Assembly (NCBI GenBank): GCA_031119555.1
Contig: JAVHXQ010000027.1
Span: forward strand, 1 to 48,662
Source of the DNA: Candidatus Dactylopiibacterium sp.
Lineage (GTDB): Bacteria; Pseudomonadota; Gammaproteobacteria; Burkholderiales; Rhodocyclaceae
Length of the DNA stretch: 48,662 nucleotides
Direction of reading: 5' to 3'
Made by a program: the position numbers and the translations under genes. Below, one piece after another: positions 19,314 to 32,133 of the stretch; within the stretch, counting starts at the first letter, position 1; the number at the start of each line of letters is the position of its first letter. The notes beneath the pieces were generated by a model. The model was not told the DNA's origin. It was given only the letters and a program-made list of their open reading frames with translations, and did not search any database.

Positions 19314-20678
19314 TCAGTTGTCGAGCAGCTGCAGCTCCATGCCCGCGCTCGTGACGTTCACGCCCTGCAGGGCCGCGCCGCCATGCGAGGCGAGCCGCGC
19401 CGACACCGCGCCCAGGCGCTGAGCCAGGGTGGTGGTGAGGCGCTCGTTGAAGTGGTCGAGACATTCCTCGGAGGCCAGCGCGAGCGCGGCGGGCGTGATC
19501 TCGAGGTAGCGCACGAAGCTCTTGCTGACCACCGTGCAGACCTGGCGGTGATCGGTCTTGTCGAGATAGGCCGTCTCGCCGAAGCATTCACCGGGGCCGA
19601 GCGTGGCCACGCTGCGCCCGCCAATGGACAGCTCCACTTCGCCTTCGAGCAGGATGCCGAAACGCTGGTCGGTGTTGCCTTCCCGCATGAGCTGGGTCAG
19701 CGGCTCGGCGACGCGCCAGGCCGAGAAACGCGTGATCTCCCAGATCTCGACGTCCTCGAATTCCGTGAAGAAAGGCAGGCGGCGGATCTGCGCGAAGCGC
19801 GAGCTGTCGGGCGCGCGATCGTTCTCGTCGAAAATCTTGAACTGGATTCCCGACAGATCCTTCGCGAACTCCGCACCGTTGCGATAGCGCGAGTAGAGAT
19901 CCTTCTCGAGCGCGCGGCGTATCACGCCGTCCATCGAGTCGGGCACGTCGGGGTTCAGCGCCGAAGCCGACGGCGGATCGGTATTGATGATCTTGTAGAC
20001 GAGCTGCGCGGGGTTGCGCGCGCGAAACGGCAGGCGCCCCGTGAGCAGGTGGAAGAGCACGACGCCCAGCGAATAGAGGTCGGTCTTCTGGTTGAGCGGG
20101 TAGTTCTTGATCTGCTCGGGCGACATGTAGGCGGGCGAACCCACGCCCATGATGAAGGTCGAATCCTCGGCGCTCTTCTTGTGGATGTTCATCGCCAGGC
20201 CGAAGTCCGTGATCTTCACGTTGTCGTCGGCATCGACGAGGATGTTCGCGGGCTTGATGTCGCGGTGGATGATGCCCTGGCGGTAGGCATAGTCGAGCGC
20301 CATCGCGATCTTGAAGACGATGCTCGTGGCGCGCTGCACGGGCAGCATCTTTTCGTAGGAGCAGAAATCCTCCAGCGACCCGCCGGGGAAATACTCCATC
20401 ACCACGTAGGCTTCCTCGGCCCCGATCACCGCCTCGTAGATCTTGATGATGTTGGGGTGGTCCAGGCGCCGCGCCACGGCGCTTTCGGCACGCAGGAGCT
20501 TGAGCAGGCGGCGGTTCCATTTCGCTTCGTCGCGCGCCTTGTCGCGGAACGAAATGTACTTGAGCGCCAGCGGCTCGGGCGAATCGGACGACTCCGCGAG
20601 ATAGACGACCGCCGTCGCACCGCGCCCGATTTCGCGGATGAGCCTGTACTTCCCGAGTTGCTGCGGCATGTCACCCAT
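19314..20678 (-). CDS. Ser/Thr protein kinase with cyclic-nucleotide-binding-like domain
   Basis: A 454-aa soluble Hanks-type kinase. The N-terminal kinase domain (about 10-275) is complete: Gly loop [11 protein letters not shown], catalytic Lys40 (LALKYI), HRDIKPAN (138-145), DFG (158-160), [10 protein letters not shown] activation-loop end and [16 protein letters not shown] second domain (about 300-425) resembles a cNMP-binding fold: [33 protein letters not shown]; its phosphate cassette ([11 protein letters not shown]) departs from the usual RxAT pattern, so ligand binding is uncertain. No transmembrane helix is visible, unlike most bacterial STPKs. The ATG at 20678 is preferred because AAGGA lies 8 bases before it. 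Divergent from grpE across 135 bases. Targets unknown. Confidence 0.88.
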   Translation of the reverse strand: MGDMPQQLGKYRLIREIGRGATAVVYLAESSDSPEPLALKYISFRDKARDEAKWNRRLLKLLRAESAVARRLDHPNIIKIYEAVIGAEEAYVVMEYFPGGSLEDFCSYEKMLPVQRATSIVFKIAMALDYAYRQGIIHRDIKPANILVDADDNVKITDFGLAMNIHKKSAEDSTFIMGVGSPAYMSPEQIKNYPLNQKTDLYSLGVVLFHLLTGRLPFRARNPAQLVYKIINTDPPSASALNPDVPDSMDGVIRRALEKDLYSRYRNGAEFAKDLSGIQFKIFDENDRAPDSSRFAQIRRLPFFTEFEDVEIWEITRFSAWRVAEPLTQLMREGNTDQRFGILLEGEVELSIGGRSVATLGPGECFGETAYLDKTDHRQVCTVVSKSFVRYLEITPAALALASEECLDHFNERLTTTLAQRLGAVSARLASHGGAALQGVNVTSAGMELQLLDN

Positions 20679-20755
20679 CGTTCCCATCCTTCAGGACCCT
20701 GCGCCTGCTTGCCGCGGCAGTGTGACAAAGATCACGAAAAAAAAGAAGGAAGGTG

Positions 20756-20783
20756 CTTGAAATCGGCGACGAACGTCCCATAT
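20756..20783 (+). promoter_or_regulatory. sigma-32 heat-shock promoter of grpE-dnaK
   Basis: CTTGAAA (20756-20762), a 14-base spacer and CCCATAT (20777-20783) closely match the RpoH consensus CTTGAAA-N(13-15)-CCCCATNT. It lies 31 bases upstream of the grpE start, as expected for heat-induced transcription. Confidence 0.85.
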
Positions 20784-20813
20784 GAGTGGCTGAACTCAAT
20801 CAGGAGCCGTTTC

Positions 20814-21359
20814 ATGTCGCAGAACGAATCCCCCCTGGACCCCAACATGCCGCCGCAGACCGAGGCAGAGCAGGCCGGGAACCCTTCCTCCGTCGACGTC
20901 CTGCCCAGCCTCGAAGAGCAGCTGCGCCAGGCCGAACTGCTGGCAGCTGAACACCACGATGCCTGGCTGCGCGCCAAAGCCGAGACTGACAATGCCCGCC
21001 GCCGCGCTCAGGAAGACATCAGCAAGGCCGCCAAGTTCGCGATCGAGAAGTTCGCCAACGAGCTTCTGTCGGTCAAGGACAGTCTCGAACAGACGCTCGC
21101 CGTGGAGAACGCCAGCGTGGAATCCATCCGCGAAGGCGCCGACCTCACGCTCAAGAACCTCGCCAAGGCATTCGAGAAGAGTGGTGTGGAAGAAGTGAAC
21201 CCGGTCGGCGAAAAGTTCGACCCGCACAAGCACCAGGCCATTTCGGCCGTACCGTCCGATCAGCCCGCCAACACGGTGGTGCAGGTCTTCCAGAAGGGCT
21301 ACCTGCTCGAAGGTCGCGTGCTGCGCCCGGCGCTGGTCGCCGTGTCGCAATCGGCTTGA
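20814..21359 (+). CDS. grpE: nucleotide exchange factor GrpE
   Basis: Co-chaperone that releases ADP from DnaK and acts as a thermosensor. The 181-aa protein has an acidic N-terminus, a long coiled-coil helix ([32 protein letters not shown]) and the C-terminal beta domain with [13 protein letters not shown] and [21 protein letters not shown], the GrpE signature. Shine-Dalgarno CAGGAG lies just upstream. It follows a sigma-32 promoter and precedes dnaK by 87 bases. No hrcA/CIRCE element is seen here. Confidence 0.96.
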   Translation: MSQNESPLDPNMPPQTEAEQAGNPSSVDVLPSLEEQLRQAELLAAEHHDAWLRAKAETDNARRRAQEDISKAAKFAIEKFANELLSVKDSLEQTLAVENASVESIREGADLTLKNLAKAFEKSGVEEVNPVGEKFDPHKHQAISAVPSDQPANTVVQVFQKGYLLEGRVLRPALVAVSQSA

Positions 21360-21446
21360 AATCGGCCCTCGCGGCCCCACATCGAAACCAGTCAGAACAC
21401 TTCGGCGGCGTGCCCGGCACCCGTCAGGAACTCAAGGAGCCCAAAC

Positions 21447-23366
<1,920 letters not shown>

Positions 23367-23755
23367 GCGGCGAAGAAAGCGAGGCGAGCGGTGCCGCGAT
23401 CCCGTCACGAACCTCTGGCAAGGCTGCGCGCCGCGCCCGGGCTTGAGTCGGGGAACGCGGCCTCGCGCCCCTTCGGGAGCCACGCGATCCGCTCCGGGCT
23501 GTCCGCGAAAATGCGTGGCGCCTTCCGGCCAGTCTGGCGGAAGGCGTTGTGCATGGTGGCCCCGCAACGCGTCCGCCCTGCCCCCACGGCACGCGGCGGC
23601 GCACGCAAGGCCGCGGTGGCGATGCCGTGGCAAAGGCCGGGGCCGCATGCCCGCCGCACGCCCCTCATCGATGCGGCACCCGGCCACGCTGACCTGCGGG
23701 GCGCTCGCACCGGGGGTGCTCCCTCAAGATTCATCATTCACGTTTCATCCTGAAC
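23367..23755 (+). other. 389-bp dnaK-dnaJ gap with an internal hairpin
   Basis: No gene is supported. A strong inverted repeat CGCCTTCCG (about 23519-23527) / CGGAAGGCG with a 10-base loop lies in the middle, not followed by a T run, so it is not a clear terminator. It could be a transcript-processing or attenuation site that sets dnaJ below dnaK, which would be inference. Confidence 0.4.
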
Positions 23756-24895
23756 ATGGCCAAGCGCGACTACTACGAAGTGCTCGGCGTCAATCGAGAC
23801 GCCAGCGAAGACGAAATCAAGAAGGCCTACCGCAAGCTGGCCATGAAGTACCACCCTGACCGCAACCCGGACAGCAAGGACGCCGAAGACAAGTTCAAGG
23901 AGGCCAAGGAGGCCTACGAGATGCTGTCCGACGACCAGAAGCGCGCGGCGTACGACCGCTACGGCCACGCCGGCGTGGACCCCAGCGCGGGGGGGGGTGG
24001 CTTCGGTGGCGCGCAGGGTTTCGGCGGCGATTTCGGTGACGCCTTCGGCGGCATCTTCGACGAGATCTTCGGCGGAGGGCGCGGGGGCGGCGGGGGCGGC
24101 TCGCGCGTCTATCGTGGTGCCGATCTGCGCTACAACATGGAAATCACGCTCGAAGAAGCCGCGCGCGGCGTGGAAAAGACCATCCGCATCCCCGTGCAGG
24201 AGGAGTGCGGCACCTGCCATGGCTCCGGCGCGAAGCCCGGCACACAGCCCAAGACCTGCCCCACCTGCGCGGGCGCGGGTCAGGTGCGCATGCAGCAAGG
24301 TTTCTTCTCCATCCAGCAACCCTGCCCCAAGTGCCACGGATCGGGTCGCATCATCTCCGACCCCTGCCACGACTGCCACGGCGTGGGGCGCGTGAAGAAG
24401 CAGAAGACGCTGGAAGTGAAAGTGCCCGCGGGCATCGACGACGGCATGCGCCTGCGTCACTCCGGCTACGGCGAACCGGGCGTCAATGGCGGCCCTTCGG
24501 GCGATCTCTTCGTCGAGATCCACATCAAGAAACACGCCGTCTTCGAGCGCAACGAAGACGATCTGCATTGCGAGATGCCCATCAGTTTCGTGACGGCGGC
24601 GCTGGGCGGCGAGATCGACATTCCCACGCTCGACGGCGTGGCCACGATCAAGATCCCGGCGGAAACCCAGACCGGCAAGGTCTTCCGTCTGCGTGGCAAG
24701 GGCATCAAGAACGTGCGCAGCGGCTACCACGGTGATCTGCACTGCCACGTGGTCGTCGAGACGCCGGTGCGTCTCACTGAACGTCAGCGCGAGCTGCTGC
24801 GCGAATTCGACGCCACCTGCCGCAGCGACGGGGACGCGCATAACCCGCGCGCGAAATCCTGGATGGACAAGGTCAAGGATTTCTTCTCCGACTGA
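23756..24895 (+). CDS. dnaJ: co-chaperone DnaJ (Hsp40)
   Basis: Type I J-protein (379 aa) that delivers substrates to DnaK and stimulates its ATPase. The J domain has the essential HPD tripeptide (KYHPDRNPD, about residue 33), followed by a long Gly/Phe-rich linker ([19 protein letters not shown]), then four CxxCxGxG zinc repeats ([32 protein letters not shown]), and two C-terminal substrate-binding beta domains. All features are intact. Third gene of the heat-shock cluster, followed by a strong terminator. Confidence 0.97.
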   Translation: MAKRDYYEVLGVNRDASEDEIKKAYRKLAMKYHPDRNPDSKDAEDKFKEAKEAYEMLSDDQKRAAYDRYGHAGVDPSAGGGGFGGAQGFGGDFGDAFGGIFDEIFGGGRGGGGGGSRVYRGADLRYNMEITLEEAARGVEKTIRIPVQEECGTCHGSGAKPGTQPKTCPTCAGAGQVRMQQGFFSIQQPCPKCHGSGRIISDPCHDCHGVGRVKKQKTLEVKVPAGIDDGMRLRHSGYGEPGVNGGPSGDLFVEIHIKKHAVFERNEDDLHCEMPISFVTAALGGEIDIPTLDGVATIKIPAETQTGKVFRLRGKGIKNVRSGYHGDLHCHVVVETPVRLTERQRELLREFDATCRSDGDAHNPRAKSWMDKVKDFFSD

Positions 24896-24907
24896 CCCCG
24901 CCCCACA

Positions 24908-24929
24908 AGCCCGCTCCGGCGGGCTTTTT
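24908..24929 (+). terminator. Rho-independent terminator after dnaJ
   Basis: Stem AGCCCGC/GCGGGCT with a TCCG loop followed by T5, starting 12 bases after the dnaJ stop. Confidence 0.9.
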
Positions 24930-25045
24930 CACACCCGCCAGAGGCCTCATGCCGCTGCCGGCATGTCGACAATGCGGCGCAAAACCGCCTGCCGGCGCGC
25001 GTGCCGGCCTATCATTCGCCTCTACGCTCATCCCCCTCCCCCTCC

Positions 25046-25456
25046 ATGCGTGCACTGACCGCCCGTTTGCGTCCCTGGCTGCGCGTGCTGGTCCAGATCG
25101 GCCTCATCGTGCTCATCTGGCTCGCCGCCGTCGAAATCTCCGCCCGCTTCCTGCCCGGCATTCCGCCCACCGTCAGCGGCATCGCCATCGCGCTGGCCCT
25201 CATGGCGCTGGGCCTGCTGCGCCGGGAATGGGTCGAGGACGGCGCCGCGTGGCTGCTGCGCGAGATGCTGCTGTTCTTCATCCCCGTCGTGATCGCGGTG
25301 CTGCAGTACCGCTCGCTGCTCGCCGGGCGCTTCCTCGCGATCCTGTGCGTGATCGTCGCCAGCACGGCGTGCGTGATGCTCGCCACGGCCTTCACCGTGG
25401 ACCTTGCCTGGAAGCTCGAGAAACGCTGGCGCGCGCGCCGGGAGACACAGGCATGA
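25046..25456 (+). CDS. lrgA: LrgA/CidA-family holin-like protein
   Basis: A 136-aa inner-membrane protein with four predicted helices; the N-terminal segment VLVQIGLIVLIWLAAVEIS and the motif LPGIPPTVSGIAIALALMALGLL are typical of the LrgA/CidA family (the family signature is FP-x-P-G-S-V-G-M). These are holin-like proteins implicated in murein hydrolase control or in pyruvate/glycolate export. The start at 25046 begins MRALTARLRP; upstream sequence in frame has no hydrophobic or family character. The stop overlaps the lrgB start by 4 bases. Confidence 0.85.
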   Translation: MRALTARLRPWLRVLVQIGLIVLIWLAAVEISARFLPGIPPTVSGIAIALALMALGLLRREWVEDGAAWLLREMLLFFIPVVIAVLQYRSLLAGRFLAILCVIVASTACVMLATAFTVDLAWKLEKRWRARRETQA

Positions 25457-26139
25457 GCCACCTTCCCGAAGGACTCTTCTGGCTGGCGCTGACGCTCGTG
25501 CTCTACGTCGCCTCGCGCCGCCTGCACGGCCGCTTCCCGCACACGCTGCTCTCACCCATCATCGCGGTGCCCGCGGTGCTCATCACCATCCTGCTCCTCG
25601 CGCGCGTGCCGTATGCCGCCTACAACGCGCAGAGTCACTGGCTCTCCGCCATGCTGGGGCCCGCCACCGTGGCCTTCGCGGTGCCCATCCACCAGTACCG
25701 GCAGGTCATCCGCCGCCACTGCTTTCCGCTCATTGCGGGCGTCATCGTGGGCATGACCGTCTCGGTGGTCAGCACCGTCTGGTTCTCGCGCCTGTTCGGT
25801 CTGCCGGAAATGCTGGAGCGTTCGCTTTCCGTGCGCTCGATCAGCACCCCCTTCGCGATCGCGGCCGCGCCCCAGGTGGGCGGCCAGGCCGAGCTCGCCG
25901 CGATTTTCGTGGTGATTACCGGACTCGCCGGGATGGTGCTGGGAGAGTGGCTGCTGAGCTGGCTGCCGGTGCGCACCAGCCTGGCGCGCGGTGCGCTCTT
26001 CGGCGCGGGCGCGCACGCGGTGGGAACCGCCACCGCGCATCGGCGCGACGTGGAAGAAGGCGTGATCTCCAGCCTGACGATGATCATCGCAGGCATCCTC
26101 ATGGTATTGCTGGCGCCGTGGCTCGCCGCCTGGGTCTGA
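25453..26139 (+). CDS. lrgB: LrgB/CidB-family membrane protein
   Basis: A 228-aa polytopic membrane protein, the partner of LrgA. Diagnostic motifs are MLGPATVAFAVPIHQY (about residues 66-81) and SVRSISTPFAIAAAPQVGGQAELAA, followed by LFGAGAHAVGTATAHRRDVEEGV near the C-terminus, all characteristic of the LrgB family. It starts at the ATG of an ATGA overlap with lrgA, so the two are translated together. Followed by a bidirectional terminator shared with serS. Confidence 0.92.
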   Translation: MSHLPEGLFWLALTLVLYVASRRLHGRFPHTLLSPIIAVPAVLITILLLARVPYAAYNAQSHWLSAMLGPATVAFAVPIHQYRQVIRRHCFPLIAGVIVGMTVSVVSTVWFSRLFGLPEMLERSLSVRSISTPFAIAAAPQVGGQAELAAIFVVITGLAGMVLGEWLLSWLPVRTSLARGALFGAGAHAVGTATAHRRDVEEGVISSLTMIIAGILMVLLAPWLAAWV

Positions 26140-26160
26140 GCCCCCGTCACCGCGCCTGAA

Positions 26161-26190
26161 CGACAAAGGCGCCCGCGGGCGCCTTTGTCG
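26161..26190. terminator. bidirectional terminator between lrgB and serS
   Basis: A perfect 30-base palindrome, CGACAAAGGCGCCCG followed by its reverse complement, lies between convergent lrgB and serS. The GC-rich core flanked by AAA/TTT makes it usable from both strands. Confidence 0.88.
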
Positions 26191-26206
26191 CTTGACGGGA
26201 GTGCGC

Positions 26207-27694
<1,488 letters not shown>

Positions 27695-27736
27695 CTAGCT
27701 TGAAGGCAGCGATGTGCCCGCCACAGGAGCCCGATC

Positions 27737-28000
27737 ATGCTCACGATGCGAGACTGCCTTGACTACTGCGACCTGACCGAAGAAGAAGTCGGTCTGTTCG
27801 CCGAGCATGAACACATCCCTGCCGAGATCGCCGCGCCGATTGTGTGCAGCCTGGTACAGACGGACGAAGGCGTCCGTCTCATCTGTAGCTGCCTCACAGA
27901 CCTCGTCGATGACGCCATGCATGAGGGCGCCATGGGACGAGCCGAACACGTGCTTCACGTGTACGCGCAGTTCCGCTCTGCGCATCCGTCCGCCTATTGA
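27737..28000 (+). CDS. conserved hypothetical small protein
   Basis: An 87-aa acidic cytosolic protein preceded by a good Shine-Dalgarno (AGGAG, 7 bases before ATG). It begins MLTMRDCLDYCDLTEEEVGL and has EHEHIPAEIAAPIVCSLV and a helical C-terminal half; Cys at about residues 7, 11, 37 and 50 could bind a metal, but no known motif is formed. No domain was recognised. Codon use looks normal for the chromosome, supporting a real gene. Confidence 0.65.
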   Translation: MLTMRDCLDYCDLTEEEVGLFAEHEHIPAEIAAPIVCSLVQTDEGVRLICSCLTDLVDDAMHEGAMGRAEHVLHVYAQFRSAHPSAY

Positions 28001-28259
28001 AGCGCGACTCCCGTTCGCGCCTTCAAGCCCCTTCCGGCAGGCGGACGCTCGGGCCTTGCGCCCACGCCCGCGGTCAGCCGCCCCATCACCGGTTGGCCGC
28101 GGGCGCCCCGTCCCTGGGTGACGTCCGGTGCAGCGAAGCCGGCCAGGGGTGCGCATCGCGCCCGCTCCGGCACCGCGACGGGCACCGGCACTCCATCGAA
28201 AACCGGGCGGAAAAAAAGCGCTCTCGGGGAGCGCTTCTTGTGACGACGCGGCAAAGCCC
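28001..28259. other. gap between small gene and pbpG
   Basis: Contains only the pbpG terminator at 28211-28235; no gene is supported. Confidence 0.5.
28211..28235 (-). terminator. Rho-independent terminator after pbpG
   Basis: On the minus strand AGCGCTCCCC-GAGAGCGCT is followed by T7, 24 bases after the pbpG stop. Confidence 0.85.
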
Positions 28260-29336
28260 TCAATTCACGCTGGTCGCCAGTTCGTTGCCATGGCTCGATG
28301 CGGCGAAGGGCTGCGAATGGAAGGCCGCGTTGGCTTCCAGCCATTTGCGGATCCGGTTGGCGTCAGCGATCCGCGTGTAGCGGCCGCTCGAATCGAGCAG
28401 CACGATCGCAAGCTGGCGGTTACCCATCCAGGCCTGCATCACCAGGCACTTGCCCGATTCGTTGATGAAGCCCGTCTTCTGTACGTCGATCTGCCAGTCG
28501 GGACTCTTCACGAGGGCGTTGGTGTTGTGAAAGGTATGCGAGCGCCCGCGCGCCAGTTCGGCGGTGTATTCGGGCGAGGTCGAAAATTCGCGGATGATCG
28601 GGTAGCGCGAAGCGTTCGCCACCAGCACGGCGAGGTCGCGCGGCGAAGAAACGTTGTTCTTGTTGAGCCCGGTTCCATCGAACAGCCGGGTTTCAGACAG
28701 GCCCATCATGTGGGCCTTCACCGTCACCGCTTCAAGAAAGGCGTGCATGCCCCCGGGGTAGTTGCGGGCCAGGGCCGAGGCGGCGCGATTCTCGGACGCC
28801 ATCAGCGCGAGGCGCAGGAGCTCTTCCCGGCTCAGACGCGTGCCGACGGCCAGCCGCGAACTCGTGCCTTTCAGACGATCAACGTCGTCATCCGTGATCT
28901 CGAGAATTTCCGACAGGCTCTGATGCGCATCCAGCACGATCATGGATGTCATGAGCTTGGTGATGGAGGCGATCGGCACCGCCACGGCGGAGTTCTTCTC
29001 CAGCAGGATCCGGCCGGAATTCACTTCCTGGACGATAAACGCGGAGGAGCGCAGCAGCGGATTGCCGACATGATCGAATTCGCGTTCGATTTCGCTGCTT
29101 CCCGGCATCGCCGCCCTCGGGCGTGCCGGCGTGGCGCGAGGCTTCGCCACCGTGCGGACCGGCTTGGCTGCCTTGGGCTTCGTCACGCGTGCCTTGGCCG
29201 GAGCAGCCTGTCGCGTGGATTTGGTTTGTGTGCTCGATTTCTTGGTGGTCGTCTTGCTGGCCGCTTCGGCGGCCACCGGGGTCACGACCGCGACCAGAAT
29301 ACTCAGAACCCCTGCCAGAACATGGCTAGCGCGCAT
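28260..29336 (-). CDS. pbpG: D-alanyl-D-alanine endopeptidase (PBP7-like)
   Basis: Periplasmic low-molecular-weight penicillin-binding protein (358 aa) that cleaves peptide crosslinks in peptidoglycan. A signal peptide (LAGVLSILVAVVTPVAAEA) is followed by an unusual Lys/Ala/Thr-rich linker of about 50 residues (KTTTKKSSTQTKSTRQ...), then the S11 peptidase domain with all three motifs: SITK (catalytic Ser and Lys), SEN and KTGF. The basic linker resembles the histone-like protein encoded at 34540 and may contact DNA, teichoic-like polymers or murein; its role is unknown. A candidate promoter lies upstream. Confidence 0.93.
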   Translation of the reverse strand: MRASHVLAGVLSILVAVVTPVAAEAASKTTTKKSSTQTKSTRQAAPAKARVTKPKAAKPVRTVAKPRATPARPRAAMPGSSEIEREFDHVGNPLLRSSAFIVQEVNSGRILLEKNSAVAVPIASITKLMTSMIVLDAHQSLSEILEITDDDVDRLKGTSSRLAVGTRLSREELLRLALMASENRAASALARNYPGGMHAFLEAVTVKAHMMGLSETRLFDGTGLNKNNVSSPRDLAVLVANASRYPIIREFSTSPEYTAELARGRSHTFHNTNALVKSPDWQIDVQKTGFINESGKCLVMQAWMGNRQLAIVLLDSSGRYTRIADANRIRKWLEANAAFHSQPFAASSHGNELATSVN

Positions 29337-29370
29337 CGAACCTACCCCCGAACCACGGAATCATTGGCAA

Positions 29371-29398
29371 ATTGTAGCAATGATTATTAGGAATTAAA
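29371..29398 (-). promoter_or_regulatory. candidate promoter of pbpG
   Basis: Minus-strand TACAAT (29371-29376) is a good -10 box, 35 bases before the start; a weak TTTAAT (29393-29398) sits 16 bases further upstream. The surrounding patch is AT-rich. Confidence 0.35.
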
Positions 29399-29617
29399 GA
29401 CATAGACGACATTCCTTACGTACTTCCTCAAGTTCGGACAGGAATTGCGTCTGTCGCCGGGCGCAGCGAGGTCGCCCCCGAAAAGATCGGGCGAGTATAA
29501 GACTTTCTGCCTAGGGGCCGTTCGGTTTTTACGTTCGCGCCGGGCGGCCCCGCGCGCGGCACGCGGTACCCGCGCTCCACGCCTCCCCCACGCCAGCCCG
29601 GGGCCAGCGTGGGCGTG

Positions 29618-31891
29618 TCAGCGAGCCGACTGGGCATCCACGACCGTCAGCGCGGTCATGTTGACGATACGGCGCACGGTGGCCGTAGGCGTCAGGATAT
29701 GAACCGGCGCGGCAGCGCCGAGCAGGATGGGGCCGACCGTCATGCCATCGCCCGAGGCGGTCTTGATGAGGTTGAACGCAATGTTGGCCGCATCCAGCGT
29801 CGGGAACACGAGCAAGTTGGCGTCTTCGCGCATGCGTGCGTTCGGAAAGACCTGCGCGCGGATCGAAGCGTCAAGCGCTGCATCGCCGTGCATCTCGCCT
29901 TCGGCCTCGATGTCTGGCCGGCGCGCATGGAGCATGGCAAGCGCGGCGCGCATCTTGCGCGCGGTCGGGGTGTCGTCGGTGCCGAAACTCGAGTGAGACA
30001 ACAAGCCCACGCGCGGCGTGATGCCGAAGCGCTGCAGTTCCTCGGCGGCCAGGCAGGTCATCTCGAAGATCTGCTCCACGCTGGGGTCGTAATTCACATA
30101 GGTATCGCACAGCGCGATGGTGCGGTTCGGGAGCGCCAGCAGATTCATGGCGTAGAAATTGTTGACGCCGGCGCGCCGTCCGAGCACGTTCTCGATCACG
30201 CGCAGATGCTGGTTATGAAAACCCAGGGTGCCGCAGATCATCCCGTCGGCCCACCCCAGCCGCAGCATCAGCGCGGCGATCAGCGTGGGCCTGCGCAGGA
30301 CTTCGCGTTTGGCGGTCTCGACCGAAACACCCTTGCGCTCCATGAGGCGGTGGTATTCGCTCCAGAGTTCGCGATAACGGGGGTCGGAATCCTGGTTCAC
30401 AAGCTCGAAGTCCGCGCCTGGACGGATGCGCAGACCGAAACGCTCGATGTAAAGACTGATGACTTCGGGCCGGCCGATCAGCACGGGCTTCGCGAGACCT
30501 TCGTCGACGACGGTCTGCACCGCCCGCAGGACGCGCTCCGATTCTCCCTCGGCAAAGACGATGCGCGCCGGCGCCCGCTTGGCCGCGGTGAACACCGGCT
30601 TCATCAGCAGGCCCGAATGCCAGACGAAGCTGTTGAGCTGCTGGGTGTAGGCCTCCCAATCTTCAATGGGACGCGTCGCCACGCCGGAGTCCATTGCCGC
30701 GCGCGCCACCGCCGGCGCAATGCGCACGATGAGGCGCGGATCGAATGGGCGCGGAATGATGTACTCCCGCCCGAAACAGGAGACCTCCTCGCTGTAGGCG
30801 GCGGCTACGACCTCGGACTGTTCCTCGCGGGCGAGGTCGGCGATGGCGCGCACCGCGGCGAGCTGCATCTCGTCTGAAATGGTGGTGGCCCCGACATCGA
30901 GGGCTCCACGGAAAATGAAGGGGAAGCACAGCACGTTGTTGACCTGGTTCGGCTGGTCTGAACGTCCGGTCGCCACGATGGCGTCGCTGCGAACCTGCCG
31001 CACGGCCTCGGGCATGATCTCGGGGGCAGGATTCGCAAGCGCCAGGATCAACGGATTGGCGGCCATCCGCGCCACCATCTCGGGGCGCAGCACGCCGCCC
31101 GCGGAAAGGCCCAGAAAGATATCGGCGTCGTCGATCACCTCGGCCAGCGTGCGGGCATCCGTGCGCTTGGCATAGCGCGCCTTGATCGGGTCCATCTCTT
31201 CGACGCGCCCCTGGTAGACGAGCCCCTTGATGTCGGTCACCCAGATGTTCTCGACGGGAATCCCGAGCTTCTCGAGCAGATCGAGGCAGGCAAGCGCGGC
31301 CGCGCCGGCGCCGGAAGTCACGAGCTTGACCTTGTCGAGCGACTTGCCCAGCAGATGCAGGCCGTTGAGGATGGCCGCCCCCACCACGATCGCCGTGCCG
31401 TGCTGATCGTCGTGGAAAACGGGGATGTTCATGCGCTCGCGCAGCTTGCGCTCGATGTAGAAGCACTCGGGCGCCTTGATGTCTTCGAGGTTGATGCCGC
31501 CAAACGTCGGCTCGAGTGCCGCGATGATCTCGACGAGGCGGTCAGGGTCCCGCTCGGCGAGTTCGATGTCGAAGACATCGATGCCCGCGAATTTCTTGAA
31601 GAGCACGCCCTTGCCTTCCATCACGGGTTTGGCGGCAAGCGGACCGATCGCGCCCAACCCCAGCACCGCGGTTCCGTTGGTGACGACGCCGATGAGATTC
31701 GCCCGCGCGGTGTACAGACTCGCCGCATTGGGGTCGGCGGCAATGGCGTCACAGGCGGCGGCGACGCCAGGCGAATAGGCCAGCGAGAGATCGCGCTGGT
31801 TCATGAGGGTCTTGGTCGGCGCGATCGAGATCTTGCCGGGACGTGGGCGTGCGTGATACTCGAGCGCGGCGGCGCGGATGCTCTCATCCAT
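29618..31891 (-). CDS. maeB: NADP-dependent malic enzyme (MaeB type)
   Basis: Decarboxylates malate to pyruvate and supplies NADPH. The 757-aa protein is the long bacterial form: an N-terminal malic domain with [16 protein letters not shown], the NAD(P) and catalytic regions ([33 protein letters not shown]), and after about residue 430 a C-terminal phosphate-acetyltransferase-like domain ([27 protein letters not shown]), which is thought to be regulatory, binding acetyl-CoA, rather than catalytic. The start at 31891 ([13 protein letters not shown]) follows family agreement and AGGAGAG lies just upstream. Single-gene unit. Confidence 0.95.
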   Translation of the reverse strand: MDESIRAAALEYHARPRPGKISIAPTKTLMNQRDLSLAYSPGVAAACDAIAADPNAASLYTARANLIGVVTNGTAVLGLGAIGPLAAKPVMEGKGVLFKKFAGIDVFDIELAERDPDRLVEIIAALEPTFGGINLEDIKAPECFYIERKLRERMNIPVFHDDQHGTAIVVGAAILNGLHLLGKSLDKVKLVTSGAGAAALACLDLLEKLGIPVENIWVTDIKGLVYQGRVEEMDPIKARYAKRTDARTLAEVIDDADIFLGLSAGGVLRPEMVARMAANPLILALANPAPEIMPEAVRQVRSDAIVATGRSDQPNQVNNVLCFPFIFRGALDVGATTISDEMQLAAVRAIADLAREEQSEVVAAAYSEEVSCFGREYIIPRPFDPRLIVRIAPAVARAAMDSGVATRPIEDWEAYTQQLNSFVWHSGLLMKPVFTAAKRAPARIVFAEGESERVLRAVQTVVDEGLAKPVLIGRPEVISLYIERFGLRIRPGADFELVNQDSDPRYRELWSEYHRLMERKGVSVETAKREVLRRPTLIAALMLRLGWADGMICGTLGFHNQHLRVIENVLGRRAGVNNFYAMNLLALPNRTIALCDTYVNYDPSVEQIFEMTCLAAEELQRFGITPRVGLLSHSSFGTDDTPTARKMRAALAMLHARRPDIEAEGEMHGDAALDASIRAQVFPNARMREDANLLVFPTLDAANIAFNLIKTASGDGMTVGPILLGAAAPVHILTPTATVRRIVNMTALTVVDAQSAR

Positions 31892-32133
31892 CGGAATCTC
31901 TCCTGGGTTTAGCTTGAGCGGCTTCTTTGTTTTGCGGGTCCATCGGCTTGGCGTGCATTCTAGGGGCGGGCAAGAGCCGGCCGGGATACGTGTATCCCCT
32001 TGCCGGCCCGAGGGGCGCAGCCAACGAGCAAGGCGCATGCCCGCCGCAAAGGGCGCGACTTACCGCATGGCGGTACCACAAGCGCCGGGAATGCGGGCGT
32101 ATGCTTACGGCTCCCTTTCCCTTGCCGGCTCCC

